Assembly (NCBI RefSeq): GCF_900638555.1
Contig: NZ_LR134525.1
Span: 2,122,099 to 2,186,098 of the forward strand
From: Neisseria meningitidis
GTDB lineage: Bacteria > Pseudomonadota > Gammaproteobacteria > Burkholderiales > Neisseriaceae
DNA: 64,000 bases
Reading direction: 5' to 3'
Positions 36,433 through 47,233 of this stretch are shown here, one piece after another. The translations under genes were made by a program, and so were the position numbers. The notes beneath the pieces were generated by a model. The model searched no databases and was not told the DNA's origin. It worked only from the letters and a program-made list of their open reading frames with translations. How positions within the stretch are numbered: the first letter of the stretch is position 1; each line of letters starts with the position of its first letter.

Positions 36433-38313
36433 TCAGACGGCATTGCCTGCCGTTGTACCCGCGGGTGCGACTGCCTTGATGTAGTTGAGCGAGACAAACT
36501 GCTTCTCGGCATCTAATTCGGTGATTTTGAACAATGCCTGCGATTTGGGCAGCGCGTCAAACGGAATACCGGTCGCGCGTGTTACTAGCGGCAGACCTTC
36601 GATGCGGACGAGGTCTTCTTTCAGAATCGTCGCCGTCAGCTCGCTCGTGCCTTGCTGTTGCAGGTAAACCAGGCTCCAGTAGGCTTCCATTTGGCGTTGG
36701 AAGTCGGCGTAGGCGGTATAGGCGGCATCAAAGTCGCGCAGTGCGGCGAAAAGCTCGGCATCGCTGTTTTGATACAGCGGCTCGGCAGTGTCGTCTATCA
36801 GGCTGATCAGCTGCTTTTGGTTGATGTAGTCGGCGGCGCGGCGCAGCGGCGAGGTAAACCAGCCGTAATGCCGCACGCCCATGCCGATATGCGGCTCGGA
36901 TTTGGTGCTCATGCGTACTTTTCCGGTGGGTTGGACGCGGAAGAGGCCGGGCAGGTCGTTGTCATGGAGCATTTGCGCCCAAGTGCTGTTGGCAAGAATC
37001 ATCATCTCGCTGACCAGCGTATCGATGGGCGAACCGCGTTCGCGGCGGACGACGGATACGTTGTCTTCTTTATCCAATTCGATGCTGTAATCGTATTGCG
37101 GCGCGCGGTCGGGTTCGTATTTGCCGCGCGCTTTTTGCAGGGCGGTGGCGAATTGATAAAACCAAATCAGGTCTTGATGGTGGGCGAACATCATTTCGCC
37201 CGCTTCGTCCAAGCCCGCTTCGGCGTTGAAATGCGGTTCGATGGCTTGGATACGCAGGTTTTCAGCGATGTTGACCGCTTCGATTTTGCAGGTCGGCGCG
37301 CCGACGTTGAACTCGTTGTCCACATCGAAATAAATGCTGATGGAAGGGCGGTATGTACCTGCATCAAGGCTGAACGCGGCAATCCAGTTTTCGGGCAACA
37401 TCGTGATTTTGCCGCCGGGAAAATAAACCGTGCTTAAGCGTTCCATGATGTTTTTTTCCATTTTGTCGCCTTGCTTAATGGCAAGCGACGGCGCGGCAAT
37501 GTGGATGCCGACGCGTTTTATGCCATTGCCCAAATCGGTCAGGCTTAAAGCGTCGTCCACTTCGGTAGTCGATTCGTCGTCAATGGAAAAGGCGGTAACG
37601 TCGGCTTTGGGTAAGTCAGGCATTTCAGGAAGCGGAAGGTCGGGGAAGCCTGTTCCTTTGGGGAAATATTTGATTTCAAACCCGTCTTGCAGGTATTGGG
37701 GAATGGACGTAATGCCGCCCGTTTTTTTCGCCAATTCGTAGGCAGAGGTTTTCAGCGCGTCGGCGGCTTTGGTAAAGGCTTTGTAGGTCAGCGACTGCTT
37801 GTCGGGCGCGTGCAGGATGGTTTTCAAATCCGCCGCGATTTCAGACGGCATCTCGCCGCGTTTCAAGGCTTCCGCCCAAGCGTCGATTTGCGCGTCTTGC
37901 TGTTTTTTGCGTTCGATGGCGGCAAGTGCTTGTTTTAAAGTTTCTTCGGGCGCGGCTTTGAACACGCCTTTGGCTTTTTTGTAGAAATACATCGGCGCGG
38001 CGTAAAGCGCAATCAAAGTTGCCGCCAGCTCGGTTTTGGTCGGCGCATGGCCGTAATATTCTTCGGCGATGGCTTCGGCGGTAAATTCCTCTTCGCCGCA
38101 TACTTCCCACAATAAATCGGTGTCGATGTCCGCCGCCTGTGCCTGCGCGTTTTCCAAAAACGCCGCCATATCGCCGTCAAACTCGGCAAAGACGTTGTTC
38201 GCCTTCACTTTGGTGCGTTTGCCGTGTGGGGTATCGACTTGGTAGGTGGCATCGTTTTTTTGGATGATGGCGGCGATTTTGAATTGGCCGGACTCTTCGT
38301 AAAAAATATTCAT
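36433..38313 (-). CDS. rnb: RNase II family exoribonuclease (RNB domain)
   Basis: The 626-residue protein belongs to the RNase II/R family, which degrades RNA 3' to 5'. The RNB catalytic region is seen from about residue 245: FSIDDESTTEVDDALSL carries the metal-binding aspartates, followed by GIHIAAPSLAIKQGD, VYFPGGKITMLPE and FTSPLRRAADYINQKQL. An S1-like tail ends the protein. It is shorter than RNase R, so a role like RNase II is likely. ATG 38313 begins MNIFYEESGQF. The last residues GNAV and the stop come from a DUS at 36432-36443. Confidence 0.9.
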   Translation of the reverse strand: MNIFYEESGQFKIAAIIQKNDATYQVDTPHGKRTKVKANNVFAEFDGDMAAFLENAQAQAADIDTDLLWEVCGEEEFTAEAIAEEYYGHAPTKTELAATLIALYAAPMYFYKKAKGVFKAAPEETLKQALAAIERKKQQDAQIDAWAEALKRGEMPSEIAADLKTILHAPDKQSLTYKAFTKAADALKTSAYELAKKTGGITSIPQYLQDGFEIKYFPKGTGFPDLPLPEMPDLPKADVTAFSIDDESTTEVDDALSLTDLGNGIKRVGIHIAAPSLAIKQGDKMEKNIMERLSTVYFPGGKITMLPENWIAAFSLDAGTYRPSISIYFDVDNEFNVGAPTCKIEAVNIAENLRIQAIEPHFNAEAGLDEAGEMMFAHHQDLIWFYQFATALQKARGKYEPDRAPQYDYSIELDKEDNVSVVRRERGSPIDTLVSEMMILANSTWAQMLHDNDLPGLFRVQPTGKVRMSTKSEPHIGMGVRHYGWFTSPLRRAADYINQKQLISLIDDTAEPLYQNSDAELFAALRDFDAAYTAYADFQRQMEAYWSLVYLQQQGTSELTATILKEDLVRIEGLPLVTRATGIPFDALPKSQALFKITELDAEKQFVSLNYIKAVAPAGTTAGNAV

Positions 38314-38422
38314 TTTTCGGATTTTTCTGTGGAAACTCAAGCGGGCGATTTTAGCAGATTACCGAAAATGCCGTCTGAAAAAAGGTTGGGAGAGGGTTGG
38401 CGCGTCTTTGCGGTGCTTGCGT

Positions 38423-38577
38423 TATAGTGGATTAACAAAAACCAGTACAGCGTTACCTCGCCTTAGCTCAAAGAGAACGATTCTCTAAGGTGCTGAAGCA
38501 CCAAGTGAATCGGTTCCGTACTATTTGTACTGTCTGCGGCTTCGTCGCCTTGTCCTGATTTTTGTTAATCCACTATA
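38423..38577. repeat. Correia repeat enclosed element (CREE), about 155 bp
   Basis: The element runs from TATAGTGGATTAAC to AATCCACTATA and matches the copies at 23.5 and 53.4 kb almost base for base. It lies 45 bp upstream of the LOG gene and could supply its promoter through TTGTCC-N18-TATACG at the right end. Confidence 0.95.
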
Positions 38578-38621
38578 CGTTTTTGACGGTGTACAATCGC
38601 TGTTTTTGAACGGAGGATGGA

Positions 38622-39254
38622 ATGGAGAATACAAACCGTGTGCCGGAGCAGGCACGTTATGATGCCGAACGCAGGCAGGCAGACGAAGCATTGGCGGGCG
38701 TGTTTCCGGCAGTCAGTATCTTCGGCAGCGCGCGCACGCCGCAGAATCATGCGGATTATGCGTTCTCCTGCCGTCTGGCGCGGCGGCTGTCGGATTCGGG
38801 CATTGCCGTCATTTCGGGCGGCGGGCCGGGGATTATGGAGGCGGCAAACAAGGGCGCGTTTGCCGGGAAGTCGGTTTCGGTGGGGCTGAACATCGTTTTG
38901 CCGCACGAGCAGAAACCGAATCCGTATCAGGACATCGCCTTGCGGTTTTCCCGTTTTGCCGAACGCAAGGCGGTGTTTTTCCGCTATTCCCAAGCATATG
39001 TCGTGATGCCGGGCGGCTTCGGGACGCTGGACGAATTGTTTGAAATCCTGACCTTGGTGCAGACGGGCAAAGTGCCGCCGCGTCCGATTGTTTTGGTCGG
39101 AAAGGCGTTTTGGTCGGGCTTGGCGGAGTGGATAAACGCGCAGCTTTTGGCGCGCGGTCTGATTTCCGAAGGGGCAGCCTCTTTGTTCGCCATATCGGAC
39201 GATGAAGACGAAATCGTTGCGTATCTGTCGGAACACGGGCTTCAGACGGCATAG
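38622..39254 (+). CDS. LOG family protein (putative nucleotide phosphoribohydrolase)
   Basis: The 210-residue protein has the lysine decarboxylase-like LOG signature: SIFGSARTP, ISGGGPGIMEAANKGA and PGGFGTLDELFE. Family members release adenine-type bases from nucleoside 5'-monophosphates; the role in Neisseria is not known. CGGAGG lies just upstream of ATG 38622. The last residues LQTA and the TAG stop are read from a DUS (39241-39252). A Correia element sits immediately upstream. Confidence 0.88.
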   Translation: MENTNRVPEQARYDAERRQADEALAGVFPAVSIFGSARTPQNHADYAFSCRLARRLSDSGIAVISGGGPGIMEAANKGAFAGKSVSVGLNIVLPHEQKPNPYQDIALRFSRFAERKAVFFRYSQAYVVMPGGFGTLDELFEILTLVQTGKVPPRPIVLVGKAFWSGLAEWINAQLLARGLISEGAASLFAISDDEDEIVAYLSEHGLQTA

Positions 39255-39268
39255 CGTCCTGAGAGTGA

Positions 39269-40696
<1,428 letters not shown>

Positions 40697-40712
40697 GCGT
40701 TTACTGAAACCG

Positions 40713-40746
40713 ATGCCGTCTGAACGCGCGTTCAGACGGCATTTTT
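40713..40746 (+). terminator. Inverted DUS terminator after purB
   Basis: ATGCCGTCTGAA (40713-40724) and TTCAGACGGCAT (40731-40742) form a hairpin followed by TTTT. Confidence 0.82.
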
Positions 40747-40776
40747 AAGATAACGGGACATACAGGGGCGATATTT

Positions 40777-42644
40777 ATGCAAGCTGTCCGATACAGACCG
40801 GAAATTGACGGATTGCGGGCCGTCGCCGTGCTATCCGTCATGATTTTCCACCTGAATAACCGCTGGCTGCCCGGAGGATTCCTGGGGGTGGACATTTTCT
40901 TTGTCATCTCAGGATTCCTCATTACCGGCATCATTCTTTCTGAAATACAGAACGGTTCTTTTTCTTTCCGGGATTTTTATACCCGCAGGATTAAGCGGAT
41001 TTATCCTGCTTTTATTGCGGCCGTGTCGCTGGCTTCGGTGATTGCCTCTCAAATCTTCCTTTACGAAGATTTCAACCAAATGCGGAAAACCGTGGAGCTT
41101 TCTGCGGTTTTCTTGTCCAATATTTATCTGGGGTTTCAGCAGGGGTATTTCGATTTGAGTGCCGACGAGAACCCCGTACTGCATATCTGGTCTTTGGCAG
41201 TAGAGGAACAGTATTACCTCCTGTATCCTCTTTTGCTGATATTTTGCTGCAAAAAAACAAAATCGCTACGGGTGCTGCGTAACATCAGCATCATCCTATT
41301 TCTGATTTTGACTGCCACATCGTTTTTGCCAAGCGGGTTTTATACCGATATTCTCAACCAACCCAATACTTATTACCTTTCGACACTGAGGTTTCCCGAG
41401 CTGTTGGCAGGTTCGCTGCTGGCGGTTTACGGGCAAACGCAAAACGGCAGACGGCAAACAGCAAATGGAAAACGGCAGTTGCTTTCATCACTCTGCTTCG
41501 GCGCATTGCTTGCCTGCCTGTTCGTGATTGACAAACACAATCCGTTTATCCCGGGAATGACCCTGCTCCTTCCCTGCCTGCTGACGGCACTGCTTATCCG
41601 GAGTATGCAATACGGGACACTTCCGACCCGCATCCTGTCGGCAAGCCCCATCGTATTTGTCGGCAAAATCTCTTATTCCCTATACCTGTACCATTGGATT
41701 TTTATTGCTTTCGCCCATTACATTACAGGCGACAAACAGCTCGGACTGCCTGCCGTATCGGCGGTTGCCGCGTTGACGGCCGGATTTTCCCTGTTGAGTT
41801 ATTATTTGATTGAACAGCCGCTTAGAAAACGGAAGATGACCTTCAAAAAGGCATTTTTCTGCCTCTATCTCGCCCCGTCCCTGATACTTGTCGGTTACAA
41901 CCTGTACGCAAGGGGATATTGAAACAGGAACACCTCCGCCCGTTGCCCGGCGCGCCCCTTGCTGCGGAAAATCATTTTCCGGAAACCGTCCTGACCCTCG
42001 GCGACTCGCACGCCGGACACCTGCGGGGGTTTCTGGATTATGTCGGCAGCCGGGAAGGGTGGAAAGCCAAAATCCTGTCCCTCGATTCGGAGTGTTTGGT
42101 TTGGGTAGATGAGAAGCTGGCAGACAACCCGTTATGTCGAAAATACCGGGATGAAGTTGAAAAAGCCGAAGCCGTTTTCATTGCCCAATTCTATGATTTG
42201 AGGATGGGCGGCCAGCCCGTGCCGAGATTTGAAGCGCAATCCTTCCTAATACCCGGGTTCCCAGCCCGATTCAGGGAAACCGTCAAAAGGATAGCCGCCG
42301 TCAAACCCGTCTATGTTTTTGCAAACAACACATCAATCAGCCGTTCGCCCCTGAGGGAGGAAAAATTGAAAAGATTTGCCGCAAACCAATATCTCCGCCC
42401 CATTCAGGCTATGGGCGACATCGGCAAGAGCAATCAGGCGGTCTTTGATTTGATTAAAGATATTCCCAATGTGCATTGGGTGGACGCACAAAAATACCTG
42501 CCCAAAAACACGGTCGAAATATACGGCCGCTATCTTTACGGCGACCAAGACCACCTGACCTATTTCGGTTCTTATTATATGGGGCGGGAATTTCACAAAC
42601 ACGAACGCCTGCTTAAATCTTCTCGCGACGGCGCATTGCAGTAG
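40777..42644 (+). pseudogene. Membrane O-acyltransferase with SGNH domain, split by a G-tract frameshift
   Basis: Two adjacent frames make one gene. The first (40777-41922) is an acyltransferase-3 membrane domain of about ten helices, with RYRPEIDGLRAVAVLSVM, the conserved FH and FFVISGFLITG. The second (to 42644) is an SGNH hydrolase-like domain with GDSHAGHL and DQDHLTYFG. They are separated at GGGG (41912-41915). Adding one G gives one 622-residue reading frame. The family acetylates surface sugars. From memory it matches the meningococcal lipooligosaccharide O-acetyltransferase Lot3, reported to be inactivated at a short G tract. As written the gene is off, though it could revert. A GC-rich terminator follows. 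Confidence 0.85.
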
Positions 42645-42671
42645 CCTGCCTTGCCGTCCGATATCGTTTGT

Positions 42672-42707
42672 GCCGCCGTTTGCCTTTCGGGGCGGCGGCG
42701 GTTTTTA
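42672..42707 (+). terminator. Rho-independent terminator after the acyltransferase gene
   Basis: CCGCCG (42673-42678) pairs with CGGCGG (42696-42701), followed by TTTTTATTTT. It lies 30 bp after the SGNH frame and ahead of the convergent TerB gene. Confidence 0.65.
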
Positions 42708-42738
42708 TTTTCCTTCCCCTGCGGGAGGGAATTTTGAA

Positions 42739-43353
42739 TCAAAACCCCAATTGCCTTTCCAAGTTTTCCACCAGATTGTCATCCAGTTCCAAAGCCTGCG
42801 ACAGGCGGGCGAGGAAGACGGTTTCTTTCCGCGACAAATCGGCACATACCAGTCTTGCCGCCAGATAGGCCTCCGCCGCCAACGCCTCATCGTTGCCGAC
42901 GGCGGCGGCGATGTCTTCGATGCTTGCGGGCAGGCGGTATTCGGCGGCGAGCCATGCAGCAGTTTCGGGGTCTGTGCCGCTTTCCTGTTCGATAGTCCGG
43001 CGTTCGGCTTCGTCTATCATGCCGTCTGAAGCGGCGGCGGCTATCATGGTGCGCAATACGGTGCGGCTGTATGTTTCTTCGGTTTCTCCGGCAGGTTGGA
43101 AATCGCTTTGTGTTACGGTTGCCCGCCCTTTGTTTTGCTGCCACATCTGATAGCCCCGGTAGGCGAGGTAGCCCAAAGCGGCGGTCGAACCGATTTTGGT
43201 GATGGTTTTGCGGTTTTTACCGTTCAGCAGCATGGAGGCGACACCGGCAACCAGCGCGCCTCCGCCGAATGAATTGAGCGGGCTGTCGGAGAAGGTGTTG
43301 CCTTTTTTTTGAACCGTGCTTAAGACTTGGTTGAGCAGTCGGGTGAAGTTCAT
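42739..43353 (-). CDS. TerB/DUF533 family protein
   Basis: The 204-residue protein matches the YebE/DUF533 group with a TerB-like helical C-terminal domain. A hydrophobic glycine-rich N-terminal segment (GGGALVAGVASMLL) and TAALGYLAYRGYQMWQQ precede an acidic helical half, TMIAAAASDGMIDEAERRTIEQ, with a possible metal-binding acidic patch. Function is unknown; the tellurite link is only by fold. AAGGAAA stands upstream of ATG 43353. A DUS near 43020 encodes SDGM. Confidence 0.82.
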   Translation of the reverse strand: MNFTRLLNQVLSTVQKKGNTFSDSPLNSFGGGALVAGVASMLLNGKNRKTITKIGSTAALGYLAYRGYQMWQQNKGRATVTQSDFQPAGETEETYSRTVLRTMIAAAASDGMIDEAERRTIEQESGTDPETAAWLAAEYRLPASIEDIAAAVGNDEALAAEAYLAARLVCADLSRKETVFLARLSQALELDDNLVENLERQLGF

Positions 43354-43388
43354 GATTTTTCCTTTCTGTTGCGGGCAGGGCGGTAGGT

Positions 43389-45539
43389 TTACCCTATCCT
43401 TTTAAACGGTGGCAGGCCGGCTAATAATTGTTGGCCGTACCGCTGTGTTTTGACGCGGTTGTCGAGGATGGTTACGCGGCCGTAGTCTTGTTCGGTGCGG
43501 ATGAGGCGGCCGACGGCCTGGATGAGTTTGATGCCGGCTTCGGGGACGGTGATTTCGATGAAAGGGTTGCCGCCGCGCTGTTCTATCCAGCGGTTTTGGG
43601 TTTTTTCGATGGGGTTGTCGGGCATGGCGAAGGGAAGTTTGGCGATGATGACTTGCACGCAGGCGGTGCCGGGCAGGTCGAGTCCTTCGGCAAAGCTGTC
43701 GAGTCCGAAGATGATGCTGGCTTTGCCTTCTTCTATGGCCCGGTGGTGTTTTTGCAGGAGAACGGCTTTGGGCAATTCGCCTTGTACGAGCAAGAGCGGC
43801 AGATAGTCGTCAGGCAGTTGTAAGGCGACATCCTGCATTTGTTTGCGCGAGGAAAACAGGACGAGCGTGCCGATGGCTTCGCCGGGCGAAATGAGCTTGG
43901 GCAGCCACTCGATGATGGCGGCGGTGTGGGCTTCGGGGTCTTTGGGGCTGGCGTATATGGGAGGGATGTAGAGTTCACCCTGTTTTTCAAAGTCAAAGGG
44001 GCTTTTGAGGGCGAGGGTGGTGGTTTCAGGCAGCCATTGCAGCCCGGTTTGGCGCAGCATCAGGTTAAAGTTGCCCAAGGATTGCAGGGTGGCGGAGGTC
44101 AACACTGCGCCTGCCGCCCGCCGCCACAGGCTGTTGGCAAGGTGGGACGCGCTGCTGATGGGGCTGGCGTTGAAAATATAGTCGTTTTTATCGTCGGCAC
44201 GGCGGGTTATCCATTTCGCCAACGGCTCTTCGCCTTCAATGGGAACGGTGGAGAGCAAATCCCAAACCGCACTAATTTGTTCGATACGGGAGATAAAAAG
44301 GCCGAACTCGCCGGTCAGGCGGTCGATGAGCGCGCTGTCTTGTTCTTTTTCGCGGCGCGCGGCGGAAAGCGCATCGTTCAGCCCGATAACGTGTTTGAGC
44401 AGGCTGCGTGCGGCAATGGCGGTGTTGGAAACGGTGGTTTCGAGGCCTTCGGGGATTTTGCCGTCTTCCCACAGCCAAGTCGGTTCGCTGTTGGTACGCC
44501 TGTCGTTTTCAGACGGCCCCAAGCTCAAAGACGGCTCTTCCGCCAAATGGAACTGCCATTCGTGCAGGCTGTCGAGTAAGGATGAGGCGGCTTCGTCGGC
44601 AAGGTTGGCAAGTTCGGCTTTATCGGTCAGCGCGGCAATCTTGCCGGTCAGTTGCGGCAGTTTTTCCAGCGTCCAAACGGCAATATTCCATGAATGTTCG
44701 GCGGCAAAACGGCTGAGGGCTTTTTTGGGCAGGTGGTGCGCTTCGTCTATGCAATAGAAACTGTTTTCGGGCGCAGGCAGAATCACGCCGCCGCCCATAC
44801 TGATGTCGGCAAGCAGAAGATCGTGGTTGGCAACGACGACATCGACGGTTTCCAACATATCGCGTGCCAGGTAAAACGGGCATTCGGCGCGGTTGGGACA
44901 GGCGGCTTTCAGGCAGCCGTGGCGGTCGTTGGTAACTTTGAGCCAAATCGCGTCATCGATTTTTTCCGGCCAGGTGTCGCGGTCGCCGTTGAACCGTCGG
45001 GCGGAAAATTCGTCGGCGATGTCGCGCAGCAGGTTCAATTCTTCGGGCTTGGGTTTGCTGTCCCACAACACTTCCGGCGCTTCAAAACCAAGCAGGTTTT
45101 GCTGGGCGTTGTTTTGCGTCAGTTGATAGAGTTTGTACGGACAAAGATAACGGCCGCGCCCTTTGGCAAGCGCAAAGGTCAGCTCCAAACCGCTTTTTTC
45201 GACCAGAAACGGCAAATCTCGGTCAACCAACTGCTCCTGCAAAGCCACCGTCGCGCTGCTGACAATCAGCCGTTTGCCGCGCGTTTGCGCCATGATGCCG
45301 CCGGCCAAAAGGTAGGCCAACGATTTGCCCACGCCGGTCGGGCCTTCGATCACGGCAATGCTCTCGCCCTCACGTTTGGGTGCTTCTTCGCCTTCTTCAC
45401 GCGTCAACGTCCGCGAAAAAGCGTTGGCAACCGCCGCAATCATTTCCCGCTGCGAAGCACGCGGACGGAAACCGGGCAGGTTTTTGCCGATGTTTTGGTA
45501 ATGGTCGCGGATGGCGTTTTTTTCTAAATCGGTGAGCAT
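43389..45539 (-). CDS. dinG: ATP-dependent DNA helicase DinG
   Basis: DinG is an XPD-like superfamily 2 helicase with a 4Fe-4S cluster that resolves R-loops and other structures. The 716-residue protein shows Walker A EGPTGVGKSLAYLLAGG, the cluster cysteines in RYLCPYKLYQ and CLKAACPNRAECPFY, the DEAH box CIDEAHHLP, and C-terminal motifs DSFAEGLDLPG and QAVGRLIRTEQDYG. Length fits E. coli DinG. It is divergent from a small membrane protein gene. Confidence 0.95.
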   Translation of the reverse strand: MLTDLEKNAIRDHYQNIGKNLPGFRPRASQREMIAAVANAFSRTLTREEGEEAPKREGESIAVIEGPTGVGKSLAYLLAGGIMAQTRGKRLIVSSATVALQEQLVDRDLPFLVEKSGLELTFALAKGRGRYLCPYKLYQLTQNNAQQNLLGFEAPEVLWDSKPKPEELNLLRDIADEFSARRFNGDRDTWPEKIDDAIWLKVTNDRHGCLKAACPNRAECPFYLARDMLETVDVVVANHDLLLADISMGGGVILPAPENSFYCIDEAHHLPKKALSRFAAEHSWNIAVWTLEKLPQLTGKIAALTDKAELANLADEAASSLLDSLHEWQFHLAEEPSLSLGPSENDRRTNSEPTWLWEDGKIPEGLETTVSNTAIAARSLLKHVIGLNDALSAARREKEQDSALIDRLTGEFGLFISRIEQISAVWDLLSTVPIEGEEPLAKWITRRADDKNDYIFNASPISSASHLANSLWRRAAGAVLTSATLQSLGNFNLMLRQTGLQWLPETTTLALKSPFDFEKQGELYIPPIYASPKDPEAHTAAIIEWLPKLISPGEAIGTLVLFSSRKQMQDVALQLPDDYLPLLLVQGELPKAVLLQKHHRAIEEGKASIIFGLDSFAEGLDLPGTACVQVIIAKLPFAMPDNPIEKTQNRWIEQRGGNPFIEITVPEAGIKLIQAVGRLIRTEQDYGRVTILDNRVKTQRYGQQLLAGLPPFKRIG

Positions 45540-45627
45540 GGCGTTTTGTACGGCGGTAGAAGTGGGGTTATTTTAACATTGCACGGAAGCGGTACAATAT
45601 CGTTGTCGGAATGGGGGGAGGTAAATC

Positions 45628-45864
45628 GTGCGGACGTGGTTGGTTTTTTGGTTGCAGCGTTTGAAATACCCGTTGTTGCTTTGTATTGCGGATATGCTGC
45701 TGTACCGGTTGTTGGGCGGCGCGGAAATCGAATGCGGCCGTTGCCCTGTACCGCCGATGACGGATTGGCAGCATTTTTTGCCGACGATGGGAACGGTGGC
45801 GGCTTGGGTGGCGGTGATTTGGGCATACCTGATGATTGAAAGTGAAAAAAACGGAAGATATTGA
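45628..45864 (+). CDS. Small hypothetical membrane protein
   Basis: The 78-residue protein has two hydrophobic stretches (YPLLLCIADMLLYRLLG and TVAAWVAVIWAYLMI) with a short CxxC-containing loop (ECGRCPVPP). I do not recognise the family. The start is GTG 45628 with a very strong GGAGGTAA 4 bases upstream, which supports real translation. It is divergent from dinG and ends before an inverted DUS terminator. Confidence 0.7.
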   Translation: MRTWLVFWLQRLKYPLLLCIADMLLYRLLGGAEIECGRCPVPPMTDWQHFLPTMGTVAAWVAVIWAYLMIESEKNGRY

Positions 45865-45878
45865 GTCATTCGGACGCA

Positions 45879-45915
45879 ATGCCGTCTGAAACGGAAGTTC
45901 AGACGGCATTTGTTT
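45879..45915. terminator. Inverted DUS terminator
   Basis: ATGCCGTCTGAA (45879-45890) and TTCAGACGGCAT (45898-45909) form a hairpin between the convergent small membrane protein gene and phrB; TTGTTTT follows on the plus side. Confidence 0.78.
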
Positions 45916-45931
45916 TAGGTTGCCGTACCGC

Positions 45932-47233
45932 TTAGGGAATACCGGCGACAGGATGGGCGGGATAGCCGTGGGTATCGACCGAACAGGCAAACCGCCAAGG
46001 CGTGTGGACGGTGTCGGCGGACAGGTGGGCAAGCTCGGGAATGTGCCGTCTGACAAAGGTGCCGTCGGGGTCGGTCTTGTGTGCGGCGGCGGCAATGTCG
46101 GGGCAGGTGTGCCGTGAGGCGGCAAGCCGCCAGTTGCCTTGGTTGATTGCTGCATCGAAATCGGTCAGCTGTCGGGCAAACCATATCTCGCCTTCGCGGC
46201 GGGGGAGGTTTAAAACGTGGCAGAAAAAATCCGCGCTCAAGCGTCTCAGGGCGGGGTGGAGGCTGCCGGTTTTGTGCAAACAGCGCATCGCGGCATCGAT
46301 AATCGGAATGCCGGTCCGGCCCTGCTGCCAAAGCGTCAGGCGCAGGGTGTGTTCAGGATTGCCGTCTGAAGGGTCGTCATCCGTGTGCTGCAAGGCAAGT
46401 TGAAGGAAAAAATCGCGGCGGATGATGTTGTCCGCCCACGCGTTCAGACGGCGTTCGAGGCTTTCCCGCGCGAGCAGGCGCGGCGAGATGCAGCCGGCAC
46501 TCAAATACGCGCCCATCAGCGAAGTGTGTTTGCGCGAGGGGAAATCCTTTAAAACGGAGTAGGAATCCGCCTGTTCGAGAAACCGCCGCCACTGCCGCCA
46601 AGCCGCCGTTTCGCCGCTGTTTTGCGGCAGGAAGATGCCGTCTGAAAGGGCGGCAGGCGGCGGGGCGGAAAGGTTTTCGGGGAAGGGTTGGCGGTATGCC
46701 GCGAATAGGTCCGGACCGGCGGGGGGCTGCTTGGAAAAGCGGTCGAGCCATACTTCGCGGTAGCGGTCGAAATCGGTGTGTGCCGTGCCGCCGTCGGGTA
46801 TCAGGTCGGTTTTGCCGAAAACGGCGCGGTCATTGACGAAGGTTAACGCGATGCCGTGTTTGTTCAATTCATGCCAAAGGGCGTTGTCGGCGAGTTTGTC
46901 GGCAAAAGTATGGGATTCGTCGGCGATGACGGCGCGGATATTGAGGCGGACGGCGAGCCGGACGAGCTCGGCAGGCGATGCCGCCGTGTAGAGCGGGATG
47001 CCGCGCCCTGCAAGCCCTTGGGCGAGTTCGGCGGCGGATTGGCGGTAGAACGCGGCGCGGCGAGGGTTGTCTGTTTCGGCATCGTCAATCCAAATACCGA
47101 TAACGGGCAAACCTTCGGCAACGGCGGCGCATAAGGCGGCGTTGTCGCGGATGCGGAGGTTTTGGCGGAACCAGACGAGCGTGTGTGCGGCGCACGTGTC
47201 CGCATAAAGGGGGCGGGCGGTTTCAGACGGCAT
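45932..47233 (-). CDS. phrB: Photolyase/cryptochrome family protein PhrB
   Basis: The 433-residue protein has the photolyase N-domain (LVWFRQNLRIRDNAAL) and the helical FAD domain (SYSVLKDFPSRKHTSLMGAYLSAGCISPR). Near the C-terminus the family segment is changed: NQGNWRLAASRHTCPDIAAAAHKTD replaces the usual GGWQWxAgtGtDA...FNP core. The gonococcal orthologue is reported to lack photoreactivation yet to affect DNA supercoiling, which fits this. The start ATG 47233 is the ATG of a DUS (MPSETA), and the same DUS gives the stop codon of the overlapping lysR gene. Confidence 0.88.
   Translation of the reverse strand: MPSETARPLYADTCAAHTLVWFRQNLRIRDNAALCAAVAEGLPVIGIWIDDAETDNPRRAAFYRQSAAELAQGLAGRGIPLYTAASPAELVRLAVRLNIRAVIADESHTFADKLADNALWHELNKHGIALTFVNDRAVFGKTDLIPDGGTAHTDFDRYREVWLDRFSKQPPAGPDLFAAYRQPFPENLSAPPPAALSDGIFLPQNSGETAAWRQWRRFLEQADSYSVLKDFPSRKHTSLMGAYLSAGCISPRLLARESLERRLNAWADNIIRRDFFLQLALQHTDDDPSDGNPEHTLRLTLWQQGRTGIPIIDAAMRCLHKTGSLHPALRRLSADFFCHVLNLPRREGEIWFARQLTDFDAAINQGNWRLAASRHTCPDIAAAAHKTDPDGTFVRRHIPELAHLSADTVHTPWRFACSVDTHGYPAHPVAGIP

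Noticed and set aside
35385..36512. Several short open frames with peptides such as SFPHRWESR
   Set aside because: They are translations of dRS3 repeats and repeat identically from copy to copy.
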